In this document: in pieces, positions 53,113 to 62,158 of the stretch
Layout: the number at the start of each line of letters is the position of its first letter
Numbering within the stretch: the stretch's first letter is position 1
DNA from: Actinomadura opuntiae
GTDB lineage: Bacteria > Actinomycetota > Actinomycetes > Streptosporangiales > Streptosporangiaceae
Assembly: GCF_030283205.1 (NCBI RefSeq)
Contig: NZ_JASNWF010000033.1
Span: 20,278 to 84,277, forward strand
Length of the DNA: 64,000 nucleotides
Direction of reading: 5' to 3'
Notes under the pieces: model-generated
Seen by the model: only the letters and a program-made list of their open reading frames with translations
Told to the model about the DNA's origin: nothing
The model's database searches: none
Program-made: the position numbers and the translations under genes

Positions 53113-54812
53113 CGGATCTCCCAGGTGCCGGGGAGGGTGAGCGGGCCGGCGGAAGGGAGGCCGAGGCGGGCGGCGAGCCCGCCGAGCGAGCCCCAGCCGT
53201 CGAAGCGCGCGGACGCGGCGGTCCGGTCCTCGCTGGACTCCGGCGGCCGCAGCCGCTCCAGCGGCGACGCGTGCGGGTAGGAGCGGACCGGCGCGTCGGA
53301 GGCCAGCCCGGCCTTCTTGCGGGCCAGGTCGAGCGCCGTGTCGATGCCGCCCAGCTCGTCGACGAGGCCGTTGTCCCTCGCGTCGGCGCCCGTCCAGACC
53401 CGGCCCCGGGCCAGCTCGTGGACGCGCTCGCGGGACAGGTCGCGGCCCTCGGCGACCTTCGCGGTGAAGTCGTCGTAGATCTTGTCGAGGGAGGCGTTGA
53501 TCCGCTCCCACTCGGAGTCGCTGAAGTCCTTGGTGGCGCTGAACATGCGGGCGTGCTCGCCGTCGGCGACCGAGCCGAGGCCGATGCCGATCCGGTCCAG
53601 CAGGTCGTTCACCACGGCCTTGCCGACGACGACGCCGATCGAACCGGTGATGGTGCCGGGCTGCGCGACGATCGTGTCCGCGCCCATCGCCACGTAGTAG
53701 CCGCCGGACGCGGCGACGTTCCCCATCGACACGACCACCGGCTTGCCGGCGCGGCGGGCCAGCACCACCTCGCGCCAGATCGCGTCGGACGCCACGGCGG
53801 ACCCGCCCGGGCTGTTGACGCGGAACACGATCGCCTTGACCCGGTCGTCCTTCACGGCGGCGCGGAACGCGGCGCCGACGGTGTCGGAGCCCATCGCCGG
53901 GCCCGAGTTCGGCAGCGGGCCGCCGCGGCCGCTGCGGCCGAGCCGGATCGGGCCCTGCCCGTTGATCAGCGCGACCACGTCCTGGCGGCCGGGCTGCGGG
54001 ATGCGGCGGGTGAGGCCGTGCGTGCGGTTGTAGCGGGAGACGTAGCGCAGCTGCGCCTGCTCGCCGAACTCCTTGCGCAGGAAGGCGTACACCTCGTCGC
54101 GGTAGCCGAGGTGGTCGACCAGGCCCTCCTCCAGGGCCTCGCCGGCGAGCAGCGGGCCGCGGTTCGTGAGGTCGCGGACCTTGTCCTCGGGCAGGTCGCG
54201 GGCGGCGGCGATGCCCGCGGTGATCTGCTCGCCGAGGGAGGTGACGAGCCGCTGCGACGACTCCTCGTGCTCGGGGGTGTACGTCTTCTCCATGAACGTG
54301 TTCGCCATGGTCTTGTACTCGTAGCGCTTGGCGAACCGGGGCTGCACGCCCGCCTTCTCCAGCGCGCCCGCGAAGAACGGCTCCTCCAGCGCGACGCCGG
54401 TCAGCCCGACCTCGCCGGTCGGCTGCAGGTACACCTTGTCGAAGCCGGTGGCCAGGTAGAACGGGACGGTGCCGTGCCCGCCCTCGCCGAACGTCTCCGC
54501 CCAGGCGACGGTGAGCTTGCCGGCGTCCCGCAGCGCCTGGACGGCCTCGCGCAGCTCCTGCGCGAGCGCCAGCCCGACGCCGCCGGTGACCTTCACCACC
54601 AGTGCCTTCACCCGGTGGTCGGAGCGGGCGCGGCGCAGGCCGTCCAGGACGTCGCGCAGGCTCGTCCGGCGCATCGACAGGATCGCCGAGACGGGGTCCG
54701 CGGGCGCGGTCTCCACGATGCCCTCGGTGAGGTCCAGCTCCAGGATCAGCGGTGCCGTCCGCCGGTCCCGGGCCTGCTTGATGACGTTGACGACGGTTCC
54801 GGGATCCACCAT
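53109..54812 (-). CDS. sppA: Signal peptide peptidase SppA (67K type)
   Basis: 567 residues, two tandem ClpP-like halves. Lys in the first half (FAKRYEYKTMANTFMEKTY) and Ser in the second (SMGNVAASGGYYVAMGADTIVA) form the catalytic dyad; NSPGGSAVASDAIWREV is the oxyanion area. Cleaves remnant signal peptides. No N-terminal membrane helix is seen, unlike E. coli SppA, so membrane attachment is unclear. ATG 54812. Confidence 0.92.
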   Translation of the reverse strand: MVDPGTVVNVIKQARDRRTAPLILELDLTEGIVETAPADPVSAILSMRRTSLRDVLDGLRRARSDHRVKALVVKVTGGVGLALAQELREAVQALRDAGKLTVAWAETFGEGGHGTVPFYLATGFDKVYLQPTGEVGLTGVALEEPFFAGALEKAGVQPRFAKRYEYKTMANTFMEKTYTPEHEESSQRLVTSLGEQITAGIAAARDLPEDKVRDLTNRGPLLAGEALEEGLVDHLGYRDEVYAFLRKEFGEQAQLRYVSRYNRTHGLTRRIPQPGRQDVVALINGQGPIRLGRSGRGGPLPNSGPAMGSDTVGAAFRAAVKDDRVKAIVFRVNSPGGSAVASDAIWREVVLARRAGKPVVVSMGNVAASGGYYVAMGADTIVAQPGTITGSIGVVVGKAVVNDLLDRIGIGLGSVADGEHARMFSATKDFSDSEWERINASLDKIYDDFTAKVAEGRDLSRERVHELARGRVWTGADARDNGLVDELGGIDTALDLARKKAGLASDAPVRSYPHASPLERLRPPESSEDRTAASARFDGWGSLGGLAARLGLPSAGPLTLPGTWEIR

Positions 54813-54889
54813 GGCCCCCAGCCTATGCGTTCGTTCGCGGGGCCCTCGTACGCCCCGGGGCCGGTGTGCTCTCCACCGCGAGGACGAGG

Positions 54890-55405
54890 CTAGCGGCGCG
54901 CGAAGGCCCTGTTCGGCAGGACGCTGGCGGACGCCTGCGCGACGGGGCGGCCCTGCGCGTCGCTGATGACCGCGTTGGCGACCATCCGGGTGCTGCCGGG
55001 GTGCACGCACGTCCCGGCGACGGTGTAGGTCTCGCCGGCGCGGACGCCGCGCAGGTAGTCGACGTTCAGGTTGAGCGTGAGCATCGGCATGAAGTGCTCG
55101 CAGGTGCTGCTGCCCGCGAGGCAGACCGCGTTGTCGAGGATCATGGCGTTGTATCCGCCGTGGACGGTGCCGCCGGGGTTGCACAGCTTCTCGGTGGGCG
55201 TCCAGGCGATGTCGACGCGTCCGGGTTCGGCGGACGTGATGACCTGCCCGATGTGGTCGTTGATGTCGGAGATCTGCGGGAAGTGTCCGTCGGCCATCGC
55301 CTGGATCAGCTCGGCGCCCGTCAGCGTGTCCCACATCCGGGCCGTGTCCCGGGCCGCCGCCGGCTCCGCGTCGACGCTCAACTCGTCCTCCCTGATCATG
55401 GGCAT
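54890..55405 (-). CDS. PaaI-family thioesterase
   Basis: 171 residues, hot-dog fold: TVHGGYNAMILDNAVCLAGSS (family HGG motif) and LTLNLNVDYLRGVRAGE. Hydrolyses acyl-CoA thioesters, substrate unknown. Two adjacent starts (55405 or 55399). Downstream of it is sppA on the same strand, 77 bases away. Confidence 0.87.
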   Translation of the reverse strand: MPMIREDELSVDAEPAAARDTARMWDTLTGAELIQAMADGHFPQISDINDHIGQVITSAEPGRVDIAWTPTEKLCNPGGTVHGGYNAMILDNAVCLAGSSTCEHFMPMLTLNLNVDYLRGVRAGETYTVAGTCVHPGSTRMVANAVISDAQGRPVAQASASVLPNRAFARR

Positions 55406-55469
55406 CCAGACACCGAATGGTATTCGGCGCGGCGGCGCCCCGGCACTGTGCCCTTCGTCACCGGGCGCC

Positions 55470-57005
55470 TCAGCCCGTCTTGTGCAGCGTTCCCGACGTC
55501 GTCCCGATGCCCGTCGAGGTGTACTCGAGCCCGCCGGACACCTGCTTCAGCGACACCGGCCCGCCCGTGCAGAACCCCTCGCTCCCGGTGCTGCGGATCG
55601 CCGTCTCGTCGAAATCGACCTTCGAGCCGGACACGTCGGAGACCGTCAGCCGGGTCTGGCAGCCCCACCGGTCGTAGTCGGCCGTGCCGCCGTCGCTCCC
55701 GCCGGTCAGGTGCACCGTCACCTTCGTGCTGACGTCGCCGATGGTGATGCCGCCCGTCTGCGTCAGCGTGCCCTCCCACGTCCCGCCGAACGCCGCCGGC
55801 AGCGACCCGCCGCTGCTGGCCGGCGACGTCCCGGACGGCGACGAGGTCGCCGGCTGCGGGGACGTCGCGGAGGAGGTGCCGTGGCCGCCGGGGGACGACC
55901 CGTTGTCCGATGACGGCGAATCACCGTCCCGGTTCAGCAGGACGAAGGCGGTCACGCACGTCACGACGAGGATGGCGGCGACGGCCGCCTCGATGAAGCG
56001 GACGCGCCTGCGGTGCTCCTGCGGGCCGGGCCGCGGCGGATCGGGCAGCGGCGGATGCGGCTGCGTGGGGTCGCGCGGCGGGAGCGGGTTCGTGGACGGC
56101 CCGGACGCACCGCCGCCCGGGTGCGGGCCCGGCGGAGGCGGCACCGGGACGGGCGGCCCCGGGAACGCCTGCGGCTGGGTGACGTCCCGCCGCGACAGCG
56201 GCGCCGGAGGCGACGACGGATCGATGAGCCGCATCGCGAGATCGCGGGCGGTCGGGCGGAGGTCCGGGTCCTTGGCGAGGCACGCGGCGAGCACCGGGCG
56301 CAGCGCATCGGGCACCCCGCCGAGGTCGGGTTCGGCGGTGGCGATCCGGTGCATCGCGGCCTGCGGCGTCGCCGCGCGGCCGAACGGCGGATGCCCGGTC
56401 GCCGCGAACACCATGGTGCCCGCCCAGGCGAACACGTCCGACTTCACCGTCGGCGGATGGTCGCGCAGCCATTCGGGCGCGAAGTAGGCGGGGGTGCCGA
56501 CCATCTGCGTGCGGGTCTCGGCGTCGATCGCGCGGGCGATCCCGAAGTCGACGACGCGCGGGCCGTCCGGGCCGAGCAGCACGTTCGCGGGCTTGAGGTC
56601 GCGGTGCACGATCCCGGCGGCGTGGATGGCGGCCAGCGCGGTCGCGGTGTTCACCGCCAGTCGCTGGAGGTCGCCGCCGCGCAGCGGGCCGCCGTCGGCG
56701 ACGCGCTGCTGCAGCGACGGCCCGTCGACGAACTCGCTGACGACGTAGGGGAGCGGGCCCTCGGCGGAGGAGTCGAGCACGGCGGCGGTGGCGAACGCCG
56801 CGACCTGCCGTGCCGCGGCCATCTCCCGGGCGAACCGGGCGCGGGCCCGCTCGTCGGCGTTCTTCAGGACCTTCACCGCGACGCGCTCGCCGGACGGTGC
56901 CTCGCCGAGATAGACGACGCCCTGGCCGCCCTCGCCGAGCCGTCCGGTCAGCCGGTAGCGGCCGATCTCGCGGGGATCGTCGGGAGCGAGGGGCAGAGCG
57001 GGCAT
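55470..57005 (-). CDS. PASTA-less membrane Ser/Thr protein kinase
   Basis: 511 residues. Kinase domain ~10-270: GEGGQGVVYLG, VAVKVL, VHRDLKPANVLL, VVDFGIARA. A Pro-rich juxtamembrane stretch leads to one membrane helix (FIEAAVAAILVVTCVTAFVLL); the extracytoplasmic part is Ser/Thr/Pro-rich linker plus a ~110-residue beta-rich domain (FGGTWEGTLTQTGGITIGDV). No PASTA repeats. Ligand unknown. Start ATG 57005 preceded by GGAGGAACC. Confidence 0.9.
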   Translation of the reverse strand: MPALPLAPDDPREIGRYRLTGRLGEGGQGVVYLGEAPSGERVAVKVLKNADERARARFAREMAAARQVAAFATAAVLDSSAEGPLPYVVSEFVDGPSLQQRVADGGPLRGGDLQRLAVNTATALAAIHAAGIVHRDLKPANVLLGPDGPRVVDFGIARAIDAETRTQMVGTPAYFAPEWLRDHPPTVKSDVFAWAGTMVFAATGHPPFGRAATPQAAMHRIATAEPDLGGVPDALRPVLAACLAKDPDLRPTARDLAMRLIDPSSPPAPLSRRDVTQPQAFPGPPVPVPPPPGPHPGGGASGPSTNPLPPRDPTQPHPPLPDPPRPGPQEHRRRVRFIEAAVAAILVVTCVTAFVLLNRDGDSPSSDNGSSPGGHGTSSATSPQPATSSPSGTSPASSGGSLPAAFGGTWEGTLTQTGGITIGDVSTKVTVHLTGGSDGGTADYDRWGCQTRLTVSDVSGSKVDFDETAIRSTGSEGFCTGGPVSLKQVSGGLEYTSTGIGTTSGTLHKTG

Positions 57006-57096
57006 CTTCGGGTTCCTCCGGGCATGGTGCACCAGCGTCGGCCCCCCGAACGACGACACCACCGTACTTCGGTCACCGAGCGGATATCGTCGGCTC

Positions 57097-57972
57097 ATGG
57101 GCGATGGGGACGGCTGGGCCGAGTGCGACCAGGGCCACACGCACTGGGGGCGGTTCGGCGCGGCGGGCCTGCTGGCCTACCACCGCGACGCGGACGGCCA
57201 GATGTGGGTCCTGCTCCAGCAGCGCGCCTGGTGGGGTCTCGGCGGCGGCACGTGGGGGATGTTCGGCGGCGCGACGCACAGCCATGAGGACGGCGTGACG
57301 GGCGCGCTGCGGGAGACCGCCGAGGAGTGCACGCTCGACACCGGGCTCGTGCGCGTGCGCGGTACCCGGGTCGAGGACCACGGCGGCTGGGCGTTCACCT
57401 CCGTGATCGGGGCCCTGGACGAGAAGGTCGCGGTGAAGCCCGCGTCGCGGGAGACGCGCCGCGCCGAGTGGGTCCGCCTGGAGGAGGTGGACGACCGCAA
57501 GCTGTTCGCGCCGTTCGAACGGTCGTGGCCGCTGCTGCGGGAGACGATGAAGGGCCTGGTCCTGGTCGTGGACGGCGCGAACGTCGTCGGGTCCCGGCCG
57601 GACGGCTGGTGGAAGGACCGGGCGGGCGCGAACGCCCGGCTCCGCGACTCGCTGAAGGCCCTCGACGAGGGCGTGCGCGGCCTGCCGCCCGGCCTCGTCG
57701 CGTTCGACCGCTGCTTCCCGGAGGTCGTGCTGGTCGTCGAGGGCGCGGCGCGGCGGGTCGCGGACGAGCCCGTGGACGGCATGGACGGCCTGCGGGTGGT
57801 CGCGGCGCCCGGCAGCGGCGACGATCACATCGTGGAGATCGTCCGGCGGCCCGAGCCCGACACCGAGTACCTGGTCGTGACCGCCGACCGGGAGCTGCGC
57901 GCCCGCTGCGAGGAGGCCGGCGCGCACGTCACCGGCCCCCGCTGGCTCACCGACCGGCTCGCGAGTCGCTGA
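57097..57972 (+). CDS. Nudix hydrolase fused to NYN/PIN-like domain
   Basis: 291 residues. N-terminal Nudix domain with the Nudix box G-x5-E-x7-RE-x2-EE around residues 58-80 (GGATHSHEDG, ALRETAEE), where the usual terminal Gly is Thr. Second domain ~152-290 begins LVLVVDGANVVGSRPDGWW and continues to DDHIVEIVRRPE and VVTADRELRARCEEAGA, the acidic pattern of NYN/YacP-type RNases. Fusion suggests nucleotide clean-up linked to RNA cleavage. ATG 57097. The 3' end overlaps the ACT gene by 26 bases. Confidence 0.82.
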   Translation: MGDGDGWAECDQGHTHWGRFGAAGLLAYHRDADGQMWVLLQQRAWWGLGGGTWGMFGGATHSHEDGVTGALRETAEECTLDTGLVRVRGTRVEDHGGWAFTSVIGALDEKVAVKPASRETRRAEWVRLEEVDDRKLFAPFERSWPLLRETMKGLVLVVDGANVVGSRPDGWWKDRAGANARLRDSLKALDEGVRGLPPGLVAFDRCFPEVVLVVEGAARRVADEPVDGMDGLRVVAAPGSGDDHIVEIVRRPEPDTEYLVVTADRELRARCEEAGAHVTGPRWLTDRLASR

Positions 57973-58324
57973 CCCGGTGGCCGGCGTCGCGCAGCGCCTG
58001 CGTCGCGTCCTTCAGCCGGTGGTCGGGGACCAGGACCAGGTCGGCGTGGTAGGTGGACGCGACGAACACCGGCACCCCGGCGCCGGCGAGCGGGCCGACG
58101 ACCGCCGCGAGCATGCCGGGCAGGTCGAGGCCGTGGCCCGCGTCGCCGTAGAAGCCGACCCAGCGCTCCGCCTCGGCGAACGGCGACGCCTCCCGCACGA
58201 CGGTGAGGCCCTCGGGGGCGCGGACCAGGGCGATCCACTCGTCGTCCTCGGGGAACGTCGCGTTCGGCAGGTGCTCCACCATGAACTCGGACGGGACGAT
58301 GTGCAGGTGCTGCGCGGCGCTCAT
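57947..58324 (-). CDS. ACT-domain protein (CASTOR-type)
   Basis: 125 residues, two ACT-like halves: EWIALVRAPEGLTVV and VPVFVASTYHADLVLVPD. This family binds amino acids and is often of unknown target. ATG 58324. Convergent overlap with the Nudix gene. Confidence 0.82.
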   Translation of the reverse strand: MSAAQHLHIVPSEFMVEHLPNATFPEDDEWIALVRAPEGLTVVREASPFAEAERWVGFYGDAGHGLDLPGMLAAVVGPLAGAGVPVFVASTYHADLVLVPDHRLKDATQALRDAGHRVSDSRAGR

Positions 58325-58359
58325 GGCGCCACCCTATTCAGGGCGGCGCCGATGGAGCG

Positions 58360-60591
58360 TCACTCGGGGACGAGCCAGACGGCCCCGAGCGGCGGCACGC
58401 GCAGCGTCGCCGAGGCGGGCAGCCCGTGCCACGGTTCGGCGGTCGCCTCGACGCTTCCCAGGTTCCCCACACCGCTGCCGCCGTACTCGTAGGCGTCGGT
58501 GTTGACGACCTCGCGCCAGCGGCCCTCCCGGGGCAGCCCGATCCGGTAGTTCTCGTGCGGGTTGCCGGCGAAGTTGACGACGCACGCCATCACGGGCTGT
58601 TCGTCACCGTCCTTGGACTTCCCGTAGCGCAGATAGGACAGCGTGTTGCCGACCGCGTCGTTGCCGTCGATCCAGCGGAATCCGTCGTGGTCGCTGTCGC
58701 GCGACCACAGCGCGGGCTCGGCGCGGTAGGCGTGGTTGATGTCGCGGACGAGTTTCTGCAGCCCGACGTGCAGGGCGCCCTCGGCGGCGTTCTCCAGCAG
58801 CCACCAGTCGAGCGGGCGCTGCTCCGCCCATTCGGCGCCCTGGCCGAACTCCTGGCCCATGAACAGCAGCTGCTTGCCCGGATGCGACCACATGTAGGCG
58901 AGCAGGGTGCGCAGCCCGGCGAACTGCTGCCAGGTGTCGCCCGGCATCTTGCTCAGCAGCGAGCCCTTGCCGTGGACGACCTCGTCATGCGACAGCGGCA
59001 GGACGTAGTTCTCCGAGAACGCGTACACCAGCGAGAACGTGATCTCGTTGTGGTGGTAGTTGCGGAACACCGGCTCGTGGCGGAGGTACTCGAGCGTGTC
59101 GTGCATCCAGCCCATGTTCCATTTGAAGCCGAAGCCGAGGCCGCCGAGATGGGTCGGGCGGGACACGCCCGGCCAGGCCGTCGACTCCTCGGCGACGGTG
59201 AGGACGCCGGGGTTGCGCTTGTAGACCGTCGCGTTCATCTCCTGGAGGAACGAGATGGCCTCCAGGTTCTCGCGCCCGCCGTAGATGTTGGGCGTCCACT
59301 CGCCCTCGTTGCGCGAGTAGTCCAGGTAGAGCATCGACGCCACCGCGTCCACGCGCAGGCCGTCGACGTGGAACTCCTCCAGCCAGAACGAGGCGTTGGC
59401 CACCAGGAAGTTGCGGACCTCGGCGCGCCCGAAGTTGAACACCAGCGTGCCCCAGTCGGGATGCTCGCCCCGCTTGGGATCCTCGTGCTCGTACAGCGCG
59501 GTGCCGTCGAAGCGCGCCAGCGCCCACTCGTCCTTGGGGAAGTGCGCCGGCACCCAGTCGATGATGACGCCGATACCGGCCTGGTGCAGCTTGTCGACGA
59601 GGTAACGGAAGTCGTCCGGGGTACCGAAGCGGGACGTCGGCGCGTAGTAGGACGTCACCTGGTAGCCCCAGGACGGGCCGTAGGGATGTTCCGCCACCGG
59701 CAGGAACTCCACATGGGTGAACCCCATGTCCTTGATGTACGCGGTCAGTTCCTCGGCGAGTTCCCTATAGCCGAGCCCGGGGCGCCACGAGCCGAGGTGC
59801 ACCTCGTACACGCTCATGGGCTCGTGCAGCCACTCGTGCTCCTTGCGGCCGTCCATCCATTCGGTGTCGTCCCACTCGTAGGACGAGGTGTAGATGCGCG
59901 ACGCCGTCGCCGGGGGAAGCTCGGTGTACTGCGCCATCGGGTCGGCCTTGGCGCGCCACTGGCCGTCCGCGCCGAGGATCTCGAACTTGTAGCGCATGCC
60001 GTCGCCGACGCCGGGGAGGAACACCTCCCACACGCCCGTGGCCCCGAGCGACCGCATCGGATGCGCGCGGCCGTCCCAGTGGTTGAAGTCGCCCACCACG
60101 CGTACGCCGCGCGCCGTCGGCGCCCACACGGCGAAACCCGTCCCGGACACCGGGCCGAACGCCGACGCGTAGGTCCGCACGCGCGCCCCCAGGGCGCGCC
60201 ACAGCTCCTCGTGCCGGCCCTCGCTGATCAGGTGCAGGTCGAGCTCGCCGAGCGTCGGCAGATGCCGGTACGGGTCGTCCTGCACGGTCTCGACGCCGTC
60301 CGCGTAGGTCACGGCCAGCCGGTAGTCGGGGACGGCGAGGGGCGCCTTCCCCTTGTCACCGCCGGACAGCGACGCCGACTTCGGCAGCGTCCCGGCGAAC
60401 ACGCCCTGGTGGAAGTGGCGCAGGGGGTGCCGGTCCCCGTTCGGGAGCACGACCTCGACCTTCTCCGCGAGCGGCCGCAGCGCCCGGACGGTCACCCCGT
60501 CGCGGCCCGGATGCGCCCCGAGGACGCCGTGCGGATCGTGGTGATCGCCTCCGACGAGCCGGTCGATCTCCGCGCGCGTCACCCGTGCCAT
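58360..60591 (-). CDS. glgB: 1,4-alpha-glucan branching enzyme
   Basis: 743 residues. GH13 enzyme with CBM48 modules: HDPHGVLGAHPGRDGVTVRALRP, GTGFAVWAPTARGVRVVGDFNHWDGR. Catalytic region: DWVPAHFPKDEWALARFDG, GLRVDAVASMLYLDY (nucleophile), AEESTAWPGVSRP (acid/base) and LPLSHDEVVHGKGS. Branches the linear glucan made by GlgE. ATG 60591. Confidence 0.95.
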   Translation of the reverse strand: MARVTRAEIDRLVGGDHHDPHGVLGAHPGRDGVTVRALRPLAEKVEVVLPNGDRHPLRHFHQGVFAGTLPKSASLSGGDKGKAPLAVPDYRLAVTYADGVETVQDDPYRHLPTLGELDLHLISEGRHEELWRALGARVRTYASAFGPVSGTGFAVWAPTARGVRVVGDFNHWDGRAHPMRSLGATGVWEVFLPGVGDGMRYKFEILGADGQWRAKADPMAQYTELPPATASRIYTSSYEWDDTEWMDGRKEHEWLHEPMSVYEVHLGSWRPGLGYRELAEELTAYIKDMGFTHVEFLPVAEHPYGPSWGYQVTSYYAPTSRFGTPDDFRYLVDKLHQAGIGVIIDWVPAHFPKDEWALARFDGTALYEHEDPKRGEHPDWGTLVFNFGRAEVRNFLVANASFWLEEFHVDGLRVDAVASMLYLDYSRNEGEWTPNIYGGRENLEAISFLQEMNATVYKRNPGVLTVAEESTAWPGVSRPTHLGGLGFGFKWNMGWMHDTLEYLRHEPVFRNYHHNEITFSLVYAFSENYVLPLSHDEVVHGKGSLLSKMPGDTWQQFAGLRTLLAYMWSHPGKQLLFMGQEFGQGAEWAEQRPLDWWLLENAAEGALHVGLQKLVRDINHAYRAEPALWSRDSDHDGFRWIDGNDAVGNTLSYLRYGKSKDGDEQPVMACVVNFAGNPHENYRIGLPREGRWREVVNTDAYEYGGSGVGNLGSVEATAEPWHGLPASATLRVPPLGAVWLVPE

Positions 60592-60946
60592 GTCGTCATG
60601 GCCTCCTCGTCTGGGGTCTCGGGGGCCGGGGGCGGCCTCCGGAATCAACACTGATGCCGTTTCCCAGTAGGAGTGCCCGGAGATCGGCCGGACTCACATG
60701 GTCGGCGGAGGCGGATTTGCGACCGCACGGGCGGCACGACTCTTCGTCGGGGGTCGCGCCGAATGTGCCGCCCATGCGGTCACGTCTACCTCGCCCCAGG
60801 GGTGACGGTGACCCCGCCGCCCTGGGATCCATTCCTGTGTCACCTCAGCGACACAGGTACCTTCCGTACCGGAACGTCCCGGCCCGGTCCGCCCCCGCCC
60901 GCGGACCGGGCCGCGCCGCTCCCCGCGGCGCCTCATCGCGGCGGCC
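60592..60946. other. Gene-free stretch upstream of glgB with hairpins
   Basis: About 355 bases with no convincing gene. Contains two overlapping palindromes: CCTGTGTC-N8-GACACAGG (60834-60857) and GGTAC-CTTCC-GTACC (60856-60870), mutually exclusive because they share the GG at 60856-60857. Possible regulatory leader or transcription stop for the minus-strand small gene. Confidence 0.45.
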
Positions 60947-61156
60947 TCACGCGTCCCCGCTCGGCTGCTCCCGGAGGAGCTCGCGCAGCCCCGCGGGATC
61001 GTCCGCGGCCACCGTCATCGCGCATCCCGCCTGCAGCTGGGCGTCGGTCAGATCGCCGCTCCGGGTGGCGTACCAGCGGCCCGCGTCGCTGCGCCAGACC
61101 TGCCAGCCCGGAAACTCGCCCTCGATGGCCGTCTTCAGATCCTCGAAGTCGCCCAT
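60947..61156 (-). CDS. Small conserved actinobacterial protein
   Basis: 69 residues: FEDLKTAIEGEFPGWQVWRSDAGRWYATRSGDLTDAQL (shown as EFPGWQVWRSDAGRWYATR) then ending LRELLREQPSGDA. This type is common in Streptosporangiales and usually sits next to a GntR regulator, as it does here; function unknown. ATG 61156; upstream palindromic TGTATACA implies regulation by the adjacent GntR. Confidence 0.8.
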   Translation of the reverse strand: MGDFEDLKTAIEGEFPGWQVWRSDAGRWYATRSGDLTDAQLQAGCAMTVAADDPAGLRELLREQPSGDA

Positions 61157-61186
61157 CAAGGTCGTCCTTTCCCTGAGGCGCTCTTC

Positions 61187-61194
61187 TGTATACA
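61187..61194. promoter_or_regulatory. GntR-type palindrome TGTATACA
   Basis: Perfect 8-base palindrome between the divergent small protein and the GntR gene, matching the general GntR-family GTnTAnAC pattern. Likely autoregulatory site. Confidence 0.6.
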
Positions 61195-61353
61195 AAAGTC
61201 TTACTCGGTCTGAGAGGTGTCAAGCTGTCCGTAAGCGGACCGTGCCCCCGCGGATAGCAGCCGGCTAGGTATGAGTGACGGAGAGGAGGGGGCGAAATCG
61301 AACACCGCGTCGAATGACCGGGGGCGCGCCTGAACGAAGGGGAGGTGACGCCG

Positions 61354-62112
61354 GTGCCGGACCGTCCCGCCTACCTGCGCATCGCCGACACGCTGCGAGA
61401 GGGGATCCGGGACGGCGGCCTTCCGCCGGGAACCCGGCTGCCGACCATGGCGGAGCTGTGCGCCGAGCACGGCGTCTCGGAGATCGTCGTGCGCCAGGCC
61501 GTCGCGCTGCTGCGCACCGAGGGGCTCGTCGAGACGCGCCGCGGCGGCGGCACCGTGGTCCGGGTCGTGCCGCCGGCCCGCCGGGTCGCGATGGAGCGCT
61601 ACCGCGCGGTGACCAGGCCGCTCGCGGTGCCGGAGACCACCTTCACCCGCGACCAGAAGATCGGCTGGCAGGACTACCGGCTCGACAGGGAGTTCACGCG
61701 GGTGCGCGCCGACGACGACCTCGGCGCGCTGTTCGAGCTGCCGACCGGCACCGAGCTGCTGCGCCGCCGGTTCGTGTTCTACGCCCGCGGCGAGCCGCAG
61801 CAGATCTCCGTCAACTACCTGCCCTGGGCGCTGGTCGGCGGCACCCCGGTCGCCGACCCCGAGCGCGAGCCGTGGCCCGGCGGCACGGTCGCGCAGCTGG
61901 CCTATCTCGGCCACCCGCCGACCCGCGTCGAGGAGTCGGTCCGCTCCCGCATGCCGACCCCGGAGGAGGCCGAGGCGCTGCGGATGGGCGGCGGCGTGCC
62001 CGTCATCGCCATCACCCGCCGGATGCTGTCGCGCGCCTCGGTCATGGAGGTCTGCCGCGACATCGTGCTGCCCGCCGACCGCGTCGTCCTGGACTACGCC
62101 ATCGACCTGTGA
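61354..62112 (+). CDS. GntR/HutC-family regulator
   Basis: 252 residues. N-terminal winged helix YLRIADTLREGIRDGGLPPGTRLPTMAELCAEHGVSEIVVRQAVALLRTEGLVETRRGGGTVV, then UTRA ligand domain (PTGTELLRRRFVFYARGEPQQISVNYLPWALV). GTG 61354 is preferred because GGGGAGG is nine bases upstream, while GTG 61345 sits on it. Divergent from the small conserved gene with a TGTATACA site between. Confidence 0.85.
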   Translation: MPDRPAYLRIADTLREGIRDGGLPPGTRLPTMAELCAEHGVSEIVVRQAVALLRTEGLVETRRGGGTVVRVVPPARRVAMERYRAVTRPLAVPETTFTRDQKIGWQDYRLDREFTRVRADDDLGALFELPTGTELLRRRFVFYARGEPQQISVNYLPWALVGGTPVADPEREPWPGGTVAQLAYLGHPPTRVEESVRSRMPTPEEAEALRMGGGVPVIAITRRMLSRASVMEVCRDIVLPADRVVLDYAIDL

Positions 62113-62117
62113 CGCCC

Positions 62118-62153
62118 CCGGCGCCGCCCGCCCGCCAGGCGCGGCGGCGCCGG
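62118..62153 (+). terminator. Hairpin terminator
   Basis: 11-bp perfect stem (62118-62128, 62143-62153, CCGGCGCCGCC) with a 14-base loop, between the converging gntR and mak genes; can terminate both directions. Confidence 0.7.
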
Positions 62154-62158
62154 CGGGC

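Noticed and set aside
60596..60832. 78-codon minus-strand frame upstream of glgB
   Set aside because: No family resemblance and no ribosome-binding site; region kept as non-coding.
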